From Polyangiaceae bacterium (GTDB lineage Bacteria > Myxococcota_A > Polyangia > Polyangiales > Polyangiaceae): DNA of 64,000 nt. The translations under genes were made by a program, and so were the position numbers. Positions 33,786-43,299 of the stretch are shown one piece after another (positions within the stretch are counted from its first letter, which is position 1; each line of letters begins with the position of its first letter). The DNA lies in NCBI GenBank assembly GCA_016719945.1, contig JADJYE010000008.1:372001-436000 (forward strand), written 5' to 3'. Under the pieces are notes generated by a model that had not been told where the DNA came from, did not search any database, and worked only from the letters and a program-made list of their open reading frames with translations.

Positions 33786-36700
33786 CTACTGGATGCCGTA
33801 GTCGCGCAGCCGACGGTAGAACGTGCGCCGCGGCATGCCGATGAGCTCGGCCGCACGCACCCGGTTCCAGTTGCACGCGGAGAGCGCCTGCAGGATGCGG
33901 TCGCGCTCGTTCGCGCGGTGAGAGTCGAGGCTCGTCGCCAGCGACTTCGGCGGGGCCACGCTCGCGCCGGCTTGGGTCGGGCGACGAGCTCCTCCCGCCG
34001 ACGGATCGGTGAGCTCGAAGTCCTCCGGCTCGAGCTCTGGCCCGTCCGACAGGACCCAGGCGTTGAGCAGCGCGTTCTCGAGCTGCCGCACGTTCCCGGG
34101 CCAGCGGTGCGCGACGAGCATCTTCAGAGCGCCTCGCGAGACGCTCCGGCGCTCGCGGTGGTACCTCGCCGCGAAGATGCCCAAGAAATGATCGATGAGC
34201 ATCGGGATGTCGTCGATGCGCTCGCGCAGCGGCGGGACGCGCACCTGGATCACGTTTAGGCGGTAGAACAGATCCTCGCGGAACGAGCCCTCCTCGACCA
34301 TCGTCTGGAGATCGCGGTGCGTCGCGGCGATCACGCGGGTGTCGACCGCCTCTTCGCGCGCCCCACCCACGGGACGAACGAGCTTCTCTTGCAGGACGCG
34401 GAGCAGCCCCGCCTGCATCTTGTGGGGCATCTCGCCGATCTCGTCGAGCAGCAGCGTCCCCCCCGTGGCCTCACGGAACAGGCCCCGGCGGTCGCGGTCG
34501 GCGCCCGTGAAGGCGCCGCGCACGTGACCGAAGAGCTCGCTCTCGAGCAGGTGCTCGGGGATCGCTCCGCAGTTGAGGCCGAGGAACGGCTGCCGCCCTC
34601 GGGGCGAGGCGTTGTGGATCGCGCGGGCCACGACCTCCTTGCCCGTGCCGCTCTCGCCCACGATGAGGATCGGGACGTCGGTGTCCTTGATGCGATCGAC
34701 GAGCGCGTACACCCGGCGCATCGCCTCGCTGGTCCCTACCAGGCCCTCGTACCCGAAGTGGCTCTTGATGACGGCCCGCGCCGTGCGCAGATCGCGGCGC
34801 GTGGCTTGGAGCTGGGCGGTTCGGTGACCAAGCAGCTCCTCGAGCTTCTTGCGCGCCTCCTCCAGCTCGCCGTTCGCCGCCTCGAGCGCCTGTGACCGAG
34901 CCTCGTTCTCCGAGACGAGCCTCGCGGTCTGGATCGCGATGGCGACTTGATCCGCGAGCGCGACGAGCACCGGCAGCTCGTCCGAGAAGCTCGCGACGCT
35001 GCGCAGCCTCGTCTCGAGGTAGAGGGCGCCGATGGTGCCGGCCGCGCGCGAGCGGATCGGCACGCACGCGATCGACTGGAGCATCAGCTGGTGCACCGAG
35101 ACGTAGTCGACCATCCGCGCGTCATCGCGGGCGCTCGACGTGACGATGGGCTCGCCGGAGCGGATCACTCGCTCCGCGATCGACTGCGAGAAGCGCGCGT
35201 GGGGGTCGTCACCGGCCTGGTCCCTCGACGCGTGGATCGACAGGTCCCCCGGCGCGCCCCCCGCGCGCTCGCTCTTCAAGATGACGAACCCGCGCTCGGC
35301 GGCGAGCAGCGCGATCGCGTGGTCGGTCACGCGCTCGAGCAGGCGCTTCAGATCGTAGGTGCCCGCGATCTGGCTGTTGATCTCGAGCACCCGGGCGAGG
35401 CGATCTTCGCGCAGGCCGATCGGACTGGCGCCGGCCGCCCCCGCGGAAGCGGCCAGGGGTCCGAGGGGCGCGTGCAGGCTGACCTCGACTTCCCGGAGGG
35501 AGCGTCGAGAGGGATCGTCCCAGTAGACCTCACGCAGATCGCGGGGGAGCCGGGCCGCGATCTCCTCGAGCACGCCGAGCGCCGCCTCGCGGTCCTTGCG
35601 GGCGGCCAGCCGCTGCCCTTCGTCGATCAACAGCGCCGAGCGCGCCTGGTACGCGCGCGCGAGCCAGTCCCGCTTGCCGGAGGACTCGGCGGACTTGATC
35701 GACCGCTCGAACGACGCGAGCGCGAGGGTGGTGTCCCCCGCGAGCACCGCGATCTTGGCGCGCGCGAGCTCGAGGGCGGCGCGGTGCGCGGGGCTCTTGT
35801 CGAGCAGCTCCGCGGCGTGGGTCGCGCGCGCTCGCAGCTCCGACAGGTCCGACGACGCCGCCGGGCCGCCGAGGCGCGCGAACGTCGCGAACATTCCCTC
35901 GAGGACGGCCTCGGCCGCGTCGACCGGGCGCGCGAGCCGCTTGTATTCCTCCGCGCACGCGCGGCACAAAGCCTCCGCGCGCTCGTGCTCGCGAGACTTC
36001 GACGCGAGCTCGGCCTCGAGCGCAAGGAGCTGCGCCCTGAAGTGCGGAGGGAGCGCGAGGCGCTCGAGCGCCAGCGCCTCGATCGACACCCGTGCCCGCG
36101 CCGAACGCCCCAGGTAGAGGTCGAGGTTCGCCAGGTTGAGCAGCGCCTGGCGCAGCGTCGCTCGCCTGCCCGACCGCCTGCCCATGTCGACCGCCGCCTC
36201 GAGGTGCACGAGCGCCTGCGCGAGATCGCCCTTCGCCTTGGCGACCCCCGCGAGGTTGAGGCGGGTCGTCGCGAGCGTGCCCGCGTCGCTCGCCGCCTCG
36301 GCGTTCTTGAGCGCCTCGTCGTAGGCGGACTGCGCGTCGTCGAGCCGACCCGCGCGCTGGAGCACGAAGGCGAGCGAGCCGAGAGCGATCGAGAGCGTGC
36401 GCGGGTCCTCGAGCGCGCGCCCCAGGTCCACCGACTCCGAGAGCCACTCGAGCGCCTCGTCTTGCTTGCCGAGGAACGACTTCGCGAGGCCGCCGATCGC
36501 GCGCACCTCGGCGATGGTCACCACCAGACGCCGGGGCCCGTCGCTGCCCGCCGCGCGCTCGCCGATCTCGGTGATGGCGCCCTCCGCGGCGGCCTCGCTG
36601 GCGGCGTTGTCGCCCGCGCGCAGGTGAGCGCGGCCGAGCTCGAGCAGGTACTCGCAGCGCGCGACCTCGTCCGACTGATCGAGCTCGAGCGATATCGCTC

Positions 36701-38267
36701 CGAGCTCCTCGAGCGCTCGACGCCACTCACCTTGGTTCGAGGCCAGCCGCGCGCGCAGGATCGCGAGCTCGACCGAGCGGCGCTCGGAGTGCGGCACGAG
36801 CAGCTCGGCGGCCTCCTCGAAGTGGCCGCGCTCGAGGGTCGCGCGGATCTCGTCGAGGGCGGCCCGCGGGTCGACGGCGCCCTCGCGCAGCGTCCGCGGG
36901 GTGGCCTCTCGCGAGGCGACGAGCTTGTCGACGTCGGCGGTGCCGACGACTGGAGCGCCTTGGAGCTGGGCCACGACCTCTCGCAGCAGCCCTGGCCAGC
37001 GCTGGGCGCGCTCGACGATGTGCCGGACGACGACGTCATTGAGCGAGGGCAGGTTCCGCAAGACGAGGTCTCGGGCCGCCTCGGGCGGCAGCCGCGCCAT
37101 GGGGAACACCTCGAGCGTGGGCCCTGGGATGTTCACCTCTGCGCTCGCCGTGACCACGAGCCTGGCCCCCTTCTCGCGGATCTCCCCCAGGCGCGCCGCG
37201 ACGGCGGGGGGCAGGGCGTCGGCGTCGTCGACGAGGACGAAGAGCTGCGAAGGATCGGCGACGCCCTCGGTCTCGAGCTCGAACGCGCGCTCGGGCGCGA
37301 CGCCCTCCGGGCCCTCGATCCAGGCGACCGTCCCCTCGGTGAGCCCGAGCGTCCAGGCGAGGCGCCGCATGAGCGTGCTGCGCCCGCTGCCGCGCGGGCC
37401 GGTCACCACCACCGCCCCGCCCCGAGCCATGGACTGGACGTGGGCTGCGAGCGCGCTCGCGGGCTCGTCGAGACCGACGATCGGCCACGCCACGGCCTGG
37501 CGCTCGGCCGCGATCGAGCGGAGCGCCGGGACCGCCACCACGAGCGCGTTGGCCAGCTCGTCGACGCTCGGAAACCGCGCCTCCGGGCGCACGTTGATCG
37601 ATCTGGCGATCACCTCATCGAGCGCCCTCGTCTCCGCCGCGGAGAGCTCTGCGCGCAGCGCCTCGACGACGTCGCGCAAGGTGGCGCCGAGGGCGAAGAC
37701 CTCCGCGCGCACGGTGAGCGCCCCCCCCTCGAGCAGCTCGGGGGCCGCGTACAGGAGCGTCAGCCCGCGCGGCTTCGCGCCCCGCTCGAGGTAGGCCGTG
37801 GCCAGGCCGAGGTCGACGAGCGTCGCCGCCCCGTCGGGCGAGACGATGATGTTCGCCGGCTTGATGTCGCCGTGAAGGAGCTGCGCGCGATGCAGGAGCG
37901 TCAGCTGGCGCGCCGCGCGGGCGACCGCGCCGAGCGCCAGCTCCGCCCGGGTGCGGTCCTTCGGCTCGCCCTTGCAGACCGCCGCCAGGCTCTCGCCCTC
38001 GACGAGCTCGCGCACGAGGTAGGGGCGCCCGGTCCCCGGGAGGCGACCGAAGCGCAAGACCCTCGGCACCTGCAGGCCCTCGAGACCCGACAGGGCTACG
38101 GCCTCACGCACGAGCGCGACCGCCTCATCCTGGTCCGCGTGCTCGGCGAGCGCCTTGAGCGCGACGATCTCGCCCGTCAGCCGATCTCGGACGGCCCAGA
38201 CCTCTCCCCCGCCCCCCTTGCCGAGCGGCTCGACGGCCTCGAAGCGAGGCGGAAGCGTCGGCGGCAT
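33786..38267 (-). CDS. Kinase-ATPase-TPR-GAF-sigma54 activator fusion
   Basis: A single 1493-residue protein with six parts. (1) Kinase domain 1-245: GKGGGGEV, Lys38, HGDIKPAN with Asp134 (HGD rather than HRD), DLG 152-154. (2) STAND/AAA-like ATPase about 260-450 with GPRGSGRST at 290-298, where the Walker A Lys is Arg, and LFVLVDDAD as Walker B. (3) TPR-type helices about 455-930. (4) GAF domain about 960-1110. (5) sigma-54 AAA+ domain with GESGTGKE 1204-1211 and GAFTGA about 1251-1256. (6) Fis-type helix-turn-helix 1451-1493. It can in principle sense, phosphorylate and activate sigma-54 promoters. Its ATG is one base from the stop of the outer-membrane-type gene upstream, so it shares that transcript. 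Confidence 0.93.
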   Translation of the reverse strand: MPPTLPPRFEAVEPLGKGGGGEVWAVRDRLTGEIVALKALAEHADQDEAVALVREAVALSGLEGLQVPRVLRFGRLPGTGRPYLVRELVEGESLAAVCKGEPKDRTRAELALGAVARAARQLTLLHRAQLLHGDIKPANIIVSPDGAATLVDLGLATAYLERGAKPRGLTLLYAAPELLEGGALTVRAEVFALGATLRDVVEALRAELSAAETRALDEVIARSINVRPEARFPSVDELANALVVAVPALRSIAAERQAVAWPIVGLDEPASALAAHVQSMARGGAVVVTGPRGSGRSTLMRRLAWTLGLTEGTVAWIEGPEGVAPERAFELETEGVADPSQLFVLVDDADALPPAVAARLGEIREKGARLVVTASAEVNIPGPTLEVFPMARLPPEAARDLVLRNLPSLNDVVVRHIVERAQRWPGLLREVVAQLQGAPVVGTADVDKLVASREATPRTLREGAVDPRAALDEIRATLERGHFEEAAELLVPHSERRSVELAILRARLASNQGEWRRALEELGAISLELDQSDEVARCEYLLELGRAHLRAGDNAASEAAAEGAITEIGERAAGSDGPRRLVVTIAEVRAIGGLAKSFLGKQDEALEWLSESVDLGRALEDPRTLSIALGSLAFVLQRAGRLDDAQSAYDEALKNAEAASDAGTLATTRLNLAGVAKAKGDLAQALVHLEAAVDMGRRSGRRATLRQALLNLANLDLYLGRSARARVSIEALALERLALPPHFRAQLLALEAELASKSREHERAEALCRACAEEYKRLARPVDAAEAVLEGMFATFARLGGPAASSDLSELRARATHAAELLDKSPAHRAALELARAKIAVLAGDTTLALASFERSIKSAESSGKRDWLARAYQARSALLIDEGQRLAARKDREAALGVLEEIAARLPRDLREVYWDDPSRRSLREVEVSLHAPLGPLAASAGAAGASPIGLREDRLARVLEINSQIAGTYDLKRLLERVTDHAIALLAAERGFVILKSERAGGAPGDLSIHASRDQAGDDPHARFSQSIAERVIRSGEPIVTSSARDDARMVDYVSVHQLMLQSIACVPIRSRAAGTIGALYLETRLRSVASFSDELPVLVALADQVAIAIQTARLVSENEARSQALEAANGELEEARKKLEELLGHRTAQLQATRRDLRTARAVIKSHFGYEGLVGTSEAMRRVYALVDRIKDTDVPILIVGESGTGKEVVARAIHNASPRGRQPFLGLNCGAIPEHLLESELFGHVRGAFTGADRDRRGLFREATGGTLLLDEIGEMPHKMQAGLLRVLQEKLVRPVGGAREEAVDTRVIAATHRDLQTMVEEGSFREDLFYRLNVIQVRVPPLRERIDDIPMLIDHFLGIFAARYHRERRSVSRGALKMLVAHRWPGNVRQLENALLNAWVLSDGPELEPEDFELTDPSAGGARRPTQAGASVAPPKSLATSLDSHRANERDRILQALSACNWNRVRAAELIGMPRRTFYRRLRDYGIQ

Positions 38268-38268
38268 C

Positions 38269-39222
38269 TCAGATCGGGAGCTTCCCTCCGGCGCCGATCC
38301 CGAAGAAGAAGCCAGTGATGGAGAAGCCGGTGTCGAGCCGGAGCAAGAGCTGCTCGATGGGGACGAACTCGACCGCGATGTGCGGGAGCGCGACGTACGG
38401 GAACACGACCGGCTTGGAGCCGCCGTCGGTCCAGCTCTCCTCGGTCCAGTCCTCGCCGTTGGCGTCGGGGTAGTGGTCGTTGTCCTCGCCGCAGTACGCG
38501 ACGCCGTCGGGCGTGGAGGTGCCGTCGCCGGGCCCGCGGCACTTGTTCCATTTCGCGCGGTCGTCGGGATCGATCGCCTCGGGGTCGTTGGGGTAGGCCT
38601 GCCCGCGGCGGATGTCGCCGAGCACGCCGGAGATGCCGACGCCTCCGCCGATGAGGATGGCGACGGTGCCCTTCTTGTCGACCTTGATGCGGCCGAGCAG
38701 GTCGACCGACGCGGTGATGAGCTTCAACGAGCTGGAGACGATCTCGTAGGCCTGATCGGGATCGTCCTTCGATTTGAAGACGAACTCGTTCATCGAGAAG
38801 TCGGCGTACGGGACGGTGACGGAGACGATCGTCTCCAGCGCGCCCATCTGCACGGTGAGCTCGGGCCCACCGGAGAACACGTTGACGATGCCTGGCCCGC
38901 CGTCGGCGAACATGCCGAACATGAACCCAGGGACGATGAAGTCGCGGAACCGGGCGCCGAGGTAGAGCTTGGTCTTGTTCGGGTCGGCTCCGGCGTCGGC
39001 CGGCGGCGCCGCTTCGGCTGGCGCCGCGGCCCCGTCTGCGGGGGCTGCCCCTGCTGGCGGGGTCGCCGTGACTGCAGGTTGAGCAGCAGAAGGTTGAGCA
39101 GCAGCAGAGCTCGCAGGATCAGGGCTCGTAGGGCCAGGGGTCGAAGAGGTCGAGCTCTGGGCCGACGCGATCGCAGGGGCAAGCGCGATCGTCGCCGTAA
39201 GGCAAAGGATGCAAGGCTTCAC
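38269..39222 (-). CDS. Exported protein with Ala/Pro linker, probably outer-membrane barrel
   Basis: A 317-residue protein with a signal peptide ending in APAIASAQ, a 60-residue Ala/Pro/Ser linker and a C-terminal part with alternating hydrophobic strands (TKLYLGARFRDFIVPGFMFG, ALPHIAVEFVPIEQLLLRLD, GFSITGFFFGIGAGG) ending in KLPI. This fits a small outer-membrane beta-barrel, although the last residue is not aromatic. A central loop contains several Asp/Asn and two Cys (KCRGPG, YCGED). GTG 39222 is chosen because it opens the signal peptide and has AGAAAGG upstream. One base separates its stop from the ATG of the kinase/sigma54 regulator, so it may be that regulator's partner or target. Confidence 0.72.
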   Translation of the reverse strand: MKPCILCLTATIALAPAIASAQSSTSSTPGPTSPDPASSAAAQPSAAQPAVTATPPAGAAPADGAAAPAEAAPPADAGADPNKTKLYLGARFRDFIVPGFMFGMFADGGPGIVNVFSGGPELTVQMGALETIVSVTVPYADFSMNEFVFKSKDDPDQAYEIVSSSLKLITASVDLLGRIKVDKKGTVAILIGGGVGISGVLGDIRRGQAYPNDPEAIDPDDRAKWNKCRGPGDGTSTPDGVAYCGEDNDHYPDANGEDWTEESWTDGGSKPVVFPYVALPHIAVEFVPIEQLLLRLDTGFSITGFFFGIGAGGKLPI

Positions 39223-39379
39223 GGGGAGAACCTTTCTCGCACACCGCCGAAGGCGCCGCGGTGAATGAACGCTACACCAGCCGTCGCTGGGGGCGCCAGA
39301 TCCAAGGAGGCCGCCGCTCGGGCGTGAGGGCTGGTAGACTACGTCGGCGCTCGGGGGCGGGGCGGGCGCGCGCCCACGC

Positions 39380-40471
39380 ATGATCATCCACTCGAAGACG
39401 CTCGAACAGACCGTCGACCGCGACGAACGCGCCACGTTCCACAAGGAGCTGGTCGTGGTTCGAGCCAAAAGCAAGGGCGCGAGCGACGCCGAGGGAGTGC
39501 CCCTCGCGATGATCCGCAAGCGCCTCGCGAGCGCGCGGGAGACCCTCGCGCCGGTCATCCTCATCCACGGCTACGGCCAGAACCGGTACGCCTGGCACCT
39601 GCCGTCACGTAGCCTTTTTTGTTACCTCGCCCGGGGCGGCTTCGACGTCTTCAACCTCGAGCTCCGAGGCCACGGTCGGTCTCGACACCTCGGGGCGCAC
39701 CCGCCGCGCAAGCTGGCGCTGTTCGTGGAAGAGGACGTCCCCGCGGCTGTCGAGGAGGTGCAGCGCCTCTCGGGCGGTCGTCCGGTCTACATCGTCGGGC
39801 ACTCGCTCGGCGGCCTCATCGCCTATGCCTCGGCCGCGGCGATGCCCAAGCAGATCGCGGGGGTCGTGACGCTCGGCAGCCCGTACCAGTTCACCCACGG
39901 CTCACGCACGCTCTCGGCCCTGGCGCACGTGCTCACGGCGGTCGACCGCACCGTGCCCCTCGGCCACGGGACCCTCCCGCTGAAGCCGCTCTCCGAGACG
40001 ATGCGCCTCCTGCGCGGCTTCATCGAGAGCCCCATCTTCCCGCTGCCGATCCGCGGCTTCGCGCCGCGCTCGCTCGAGCCGGTCGTGCTCGGCCAACACA
40101 TGGCGCTCGCGATGGACACCGGCAGCATCAGCGTCCTTCGTCAGATGTTCCTCTCGTCGGTGCAGGCCCAGCGAGGCGGGCACTGCATGGGTGAGCTCGC
40201 CGACTACGCGGACAAGTTCGAGTCGCTCGACCTGCCGCTGCTCGTCATCGCCGGCGAACGAGACGATCTCGCGCCCCCCGCCTCGGTCGAGCCAGGCTTC
40301 GCCCGCAGCCGCTCCACTGACAAGACGTACCGGGTCTTCCCGCGAGGCCACATCGACATCCTGATGGGGCGAGACTGCCCCCAGACCATCTGGCCGCTGC
40401 TGCTGTCCTGGCTCACGACCCGCGTCCGCCGCAGAGCGACGCTCACACCTCCCCTCGGCACGAGCGTTTGA
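39380..40471 (+). CDS. Alpha/beta hydrolase
   Basis: A 363-residue serine hydrolase. Oxyanion-hole region VILIHGYGQNRYAWHLP, strand with FNLELRGHGRSR, nucleophile elbow VGHSLGGLIAYAS with Ser142, later acid in ERDDLAPP and His in FPRGHIDIL, so a full triad is present. The LHxHGxxQN opening and the final WPLLLSW region resemble the PHA-synthase/depolymerase-like hydrolases of myxobacteria. No signal peptide. It is followed after nine bases by a small coiled-coil gene. The substrate is unknown; a lipid or polyester role would suit the neighbour. Confidence 0.85.
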   Translation: MIIHSKTLEQTVDRDERATFHKELVVVRAKSKGASDAEGVPLAMIRKRLASARETLAPVILIHGYGQNRYAWHLPSRSLFCYLARGGFDVFNLELRGHGRSRHLGAHPPRKLALFVEEDVPAAVEEVQRLSGGRPVYIVGHSLGGLIAYASAAAMPKQIAGVVTLGSPYQFTHGSRTLSALAHVLTAVDRTVPLGHGTLPLKPLSETMRLLRGFIESPIFPLPIRGFAPRSLEPVVLGQHMALAMDTGSISVLRQMFLSSVQAQRGGHCMGELADYADKFESLDLPLLVIAGERDDLAPPASVEPGFARSRSTDKTYRVFPRGHIDILMGRDCPQTIWPLLLSWLTTRVRRRATLTPPLGTSV

Positions 40472-40480
40472 GGACCGACC

Positions 40481-40744
40481 ATGGCGCTAAAAGACAAGAT
40501 CCTCTCGGAGACGATGAAGCTCTCGCAGAACCCCGCGGTGGCCAAGCTGCTAGCGGACGAGCGCTTCATGCGCCTGGTGGTGCTGGCGATGAGCATGCCG
40601 GGCCGGGTCTCGACGTTCACGACGGAGCAGAAGGAGAAATTCGCGAAGGAGATGGGCCTCGCCACCTCCGACGAGGTGCGAGACCTCAAGCGCCAGCTCG
40701 CCGCCCTGGAGGACGTCGTTCGGCGCGTCGAGCGCAAGCTCTAG
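40481..40744 (+). CDS. Small coiled-coil protein
   Basis: An 87-residue helical protein (MALKDKILSETMKLSQNPAV at the start, then LKRQLAALEDVVRRVERKL at the end). The final heptads form a short coiled coil, while the middle (RFMRLVVLAMSMPGRV) is an amphipathic helix. Proteins of this kind are sometimes found with PHA synthases or granule proteins, but I cannot assign it to a known family. It starts nine bases after the hydrolase, so both are very likely one operon and the proteins may interact. Confidence 0.75.
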   Translation: MALKDKILSETMKLSQNPAVAKLLADERFMRLVVLAMSMPGRVSTFTTEQKEKFAKEMGLATSDEVRDLKRQLAALEDVVRRVERKL

Positions 40745-40809
40745 CCGCCCCTTGCGCGGCCCTCGACAACGTTGTTTCCTGCCGGGCACAACCGAGGGGA
40801 AATGGTCCG

Positions 40810-41073
40810 ATGAAGAAGCTCGCCCTGCTGCTCACGCTCGCCGCGATCCCCGTGCTGGTCACGGCCTGCAAGTCGCCCGAAGAGAAGATCTGCGATCACC
40901 TCAAGACGTTCGTCGACGACGGCAAGTACTCCGACGAGGAGTGCAACACGGACAAAGAGAAGTTCAAGAAGCGCTGCAAGGACCCGAACAAGTACTTCGA
41001 GTGCCTGCTGACCAAGAAGGACGAGAAATCGCTCAAAGAGTGCGACTCGTCGTGCGAGCGGACGGACAAGTAG
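40810..41073 (+). CDS. Small Lys/Cys-rich lipoprotein
   Basis: An 87-residue lipoprotein: MKKLALLLTLAAIPVLVTAC gives Cys20 as the lipid site. The mature part has six more cysteines (KICDHL, EECNTD, KRCKD, FECLL, KECDS, SSCER), enough for three disulfides, with many Lys/Asp. It is a compact secreted module of unknown role. The ATG has GAGGGGA upstream. The stop is three bases from the convergent temptin-like gene. Confidence 0.82.
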   Translation: MKKLALLLTLAAIPVLVTACKSPEEKICDHLKTFVDDGKYSDEECNTDKEKFKKRCKDPNKYFECLLTKKDEKSLKECDSSCERTDK

Positions 41074-41076
41074 GCG

Positions 41077-41757
41077 TCAGCGCTTGCGGCGGCGCGAACC
41101 TGATCGCGTCGCCGCGGCGGCGACCGTGAGCGCAGCCAGCCCGAGGGCCGAGAGCCCAGGTGCCTCGCCCGCGCCGGCGACGCAGCCGCCGCCGTCGCTC
41201 GTGCCATCCCCACCATCGTCGTCGGTGACGGTGCCCGGCGGAGGCTTGGAGCAGTCGGAGTAGTCGTAGGTGCAGTCCGCCTTGCACGCGAGATCGCCGA
41301 TGCCGAAGCTGAGCGCGAGGCAGTCGTCGAGCCGGAGCCGGTCGCCGTCGCACTCCTCGCCCTCGTCGAGCACGCCGTTGTCGCACTCCGCGCTCGAGCC
41401 CGCGGGGTTCTTACCCGGGTTCGTGACGTTGCCGCCGGGGTTCGCCATCCCGATGCGCCACGCGCACTCTGGATCGCCGAGCTCTTCGCCGTTGGTCTTG
41501 CCGTCACCGTCCGCGTCCCGGGGGCACAGCGTCTCCCAGATCACGTGGGCTTCTTGGATCGGCCCCGTGGGCTCGAGGTGCGGTCCCACTGACGAGCCGA
41601 AGTCGTTGAACGTTCGCGCCTCGGGCTCGCCGTGGCACGTCTCACACGAGAAGACCGTGCCGTTCGGGACGTCGTTCACTCGAAAGCTGCGCGCCTCTGC
41701 GGCGGCGGTGGTCGAGAGCGCGGCGGCGAAGACTGCAAAAGCAAGCGGCCGAGACAT
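41077..41757 (-). CDS. Temptin-like Cys protein with MYXO-CTERM tail
   Basis: A 226-residue exported protein. After the signal peptide (ending AAAEARS) comes a temptin-type disulfide domain: FSCETCHGEPEARTFNDFG, then ETLCPRDADGDGKTNGEELG and GDPECAWRIG. It has one CxxCH, which could also bind haem. Next is a Cys-containing region of the kind seen in myxobacterial surface proteins (ECDNGVLDEGEECDGDRL), then GGGCVAGAGE, a hydrophobic stretch and a terminal RSGSRRRKR, which is the MYXO-CTERM pattern. ATG 41757 is used; the GTG three bases earlier is in frame. It lies next to the DUF1592/DUF1552 pair. Confidence 0.82.
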   Translation of the reverse strand: MSRPLAFAVFAAALSTTAAAEARSFRVNDVPNGTVFSCETCHGEPEARTFNDFGSSVGPHLEPTGPIQEAHVIWETLCPRDADGDGKTNGEELGDPECAWRIGMANPGGNVTNPGKNPAGSSAECDNGVLDEGEECDGDRLRLDDCLALSFGIGDLACKADCTYDYSDCSKPPPGTVTDDDGGDGTSDGGGCVAGAGEAPGLSALGLAALTVAAAATRSGSRRRKR

Positions 41758-41764
41758 CACGTCG

Positions 41765-41770
41765 ATGATA
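41765..41770 (-). promoter_or_regulatory. -10-like TATCAT, seven bases before ATG 41757
   Basis: On the minus strand TATCAT is followed by seven bases and ATG. No Shine-Dalgarno is present; another likely leaderless start. No -35 could be placed. Confidence 0.38.
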
Positions 41771-41798
41771 CCCGGCCGACCTGACGCGAGCGATAGGT

Positions 41799-43286
41799 CT
41801 ACAGCGCGTCGCTCGCGGTTAGCTCCGACACGAGCGTACTGGACGCGGCCGGGTCCTCCCCCAGCCGGCCGATCGACTCGACCTCAGGCACCGCGGCCTT
41901 CAGCACTGTGAACGTGACGTCGCAGATGTTTCGCCCCTCCTGGAGGGTGTGGATGCCGGGGTGCACGAGGCGCCCGCCGGCCCGGCCTGCGACCAGGCAC
42001 GCCAGGCTCTGACGCGAGTCGAAGTCGTGGCTCCACCCGTCGAGGCAGTCGCTGCCCACGAGGACGGCCGCGTTGTCGAGCAGGTTCGTGGTCGGCGTGT
42101 CCTCGGTCGTCATCAGGCGGTTCAGGAAGTAGCCGAGCTGGGTCATCGTGAAGGTGAGGCCGGTGTTGAAGCCCGCAAGGCCGCCGAAGTCCTCCTCGAT
42201 GCCCTGATCGTTCACGGTGAACGCGTGCGAGTTGTTGTGGTGCCCCAGCACGCTCGTGCCCGGGAAGACCGTGTCGCTCGCGCCCTCGTGGAACAGGACG
42301 CTCGCGACCCGCGTGACGTCGCACGCGAACGCGACCGCGAGCAGGTCGCTCATGATCTCGTTGACCAGCGCCAGCGGCTCGACCCCGCCGACGTCAAGGT
42401 TCTCTTCGGTGGGCTCGGCGGGCGTCGCGCAGGTGGGGACGACGGTGTCGATCTTGGCCTCCAGCTCGGAGAGCCCCTCGAGGTGCGCCTCCATCCGCGC
42501 CTTGTCCTTGGCGCCCAGGCGTTTGTCGAGCCGCTTGGCCTGCTCGCGGACCGCCGAGAGCACGCTGAGGCGCGTCGGCTTGCTCGGGTCGTCGAGCGGG
42601 GGGATGCTGCCGAACAACGTGTAGTAGGCGAGCTTCGGGTTGCGCTGCGGCGGCAGCGGCTCGGTCGGGCCCTTGTGCGACAGGGCGTGCATCGTGGTAC
42701 CGAAGTCCGCCCCGCTGATCTTCTTGGACACGCCGAGCTGGATGCTGCGAACCGGCGTCAGATCGCCGACGTAGTCGGCCGCGACCTGATCGATCGTCGG
42801 CCCGCCGGAGTTCGAATAAAAACCCTGGAAGCACTCGGGCGAGTTGTTGGGGCAGCTCGCGTCGTACGTGTACCCATTGAACAGGGTCATGCCCTCGTGG
42901 TGCGTCTGGCGCTGGGCGCACAGGTTCCTGAAGTAGCTGGGCACGCTCACGTAGTCCCTGACGGCCGCGAGCGGGCTCAGGTGCTCGGAGAGCGGGTAGC
43001 GCGGCCCCGTCACCGGCGTCGTCACGCCGCCCGGGATCCAGCGCGCGCGGTTCACGCCGTTGCCGAAGAACCAGGTGACCAGGCGCACGGGGAGCTGGGC
43101 GCCCCCCGCGAGCGCCGTCCCGTGCGAGCTCAGCATGATCTCGAGCAGCGGGAGGCCGACGGCCACCGAAGCGCCGCCCGCGAGGACGCCGCGCAGCACG
43201 GCGCGGCGCCCGAGCACGTTGGGGCGAGGTGACAGGTTGGTGGCGCGAGTGGGCAGCAGGAGCTCGAGCAATCGGTTGCGCTTCAT
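41799..43286 (-). CDS. DUF1552 protein
   Basis: A 495-residue exported protein of the DUF1552 family. The N-terminal region has a Tat-like start (LGRRAVLRGVLAGGASVAVG), and the body includes VTWFFGNGVNRARWIPGG, HHEGMTLFNGY and later HHNNSHAFTVNDQG and GSDCLDGWSHDF. The family is known mainly as a partner of DUF1592-type cytochrome-like proteins in planctomycetes and myxobacteria; its reaction is not established, though it belongs near the alkaline-phosphatase/sulfatase-like DUF1501 group. ATG 43286 has GGGAG at good distance. The start is 13 bases after the DUF1592 stop, so the two form an operon. Confidence 0.9.
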   Translation of the reverse strand: MKRNRLLELLLPTRATNLSPRPNVLGRRAVLRGVLAGGASVAVGLPLLEIMLSSHGTALAGGAQLPVRLVTWFFGNGVNRARWIPGGVTTPVTGPRYPLSEHLSPLAAVRDYVSVPSYFRNLCAQRQTHHEGMTLFNGYTYDASCPNNSPECFQGFYSNSGGPTIDQVAADYVGDLTPVRSIQLGVSKKISGADFGTTMHALSHKGPTEPLPPQRNPKLAYYTLFGSIPPLDDPSKPTRLSVLSAVREQAKRLDKRLGAKDKARMEAHLEGLSELEAKIDTVVPTCATPAEPTEENLDVGGVEPLALVNEIMSDLLAVAFACDVTRVASVLFHEGASDTVFPGTSVLGHHNNSHAFTVNDQGIEEDFGGLAGFNTGLTFTMTQLGYFLNRLMTTEDTPTTNLLDNAAVLVGSDCLDGWSHDFDSRQSLACLVAGRAGGRLVHPGIHTLQEGRNICDVTFTVLKAAVPEVESIGRLGEDPAASSTLVSELTASDAL

Positions 43287-43299
43287 GGTCATCTCCCGA

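Noticed and set aside
34947..38318. 1123-residue plus-strand open frame
   Set aside because: Antisense of the 1493-residue regulator; no motif, Arg/Glu/Leu mirror.
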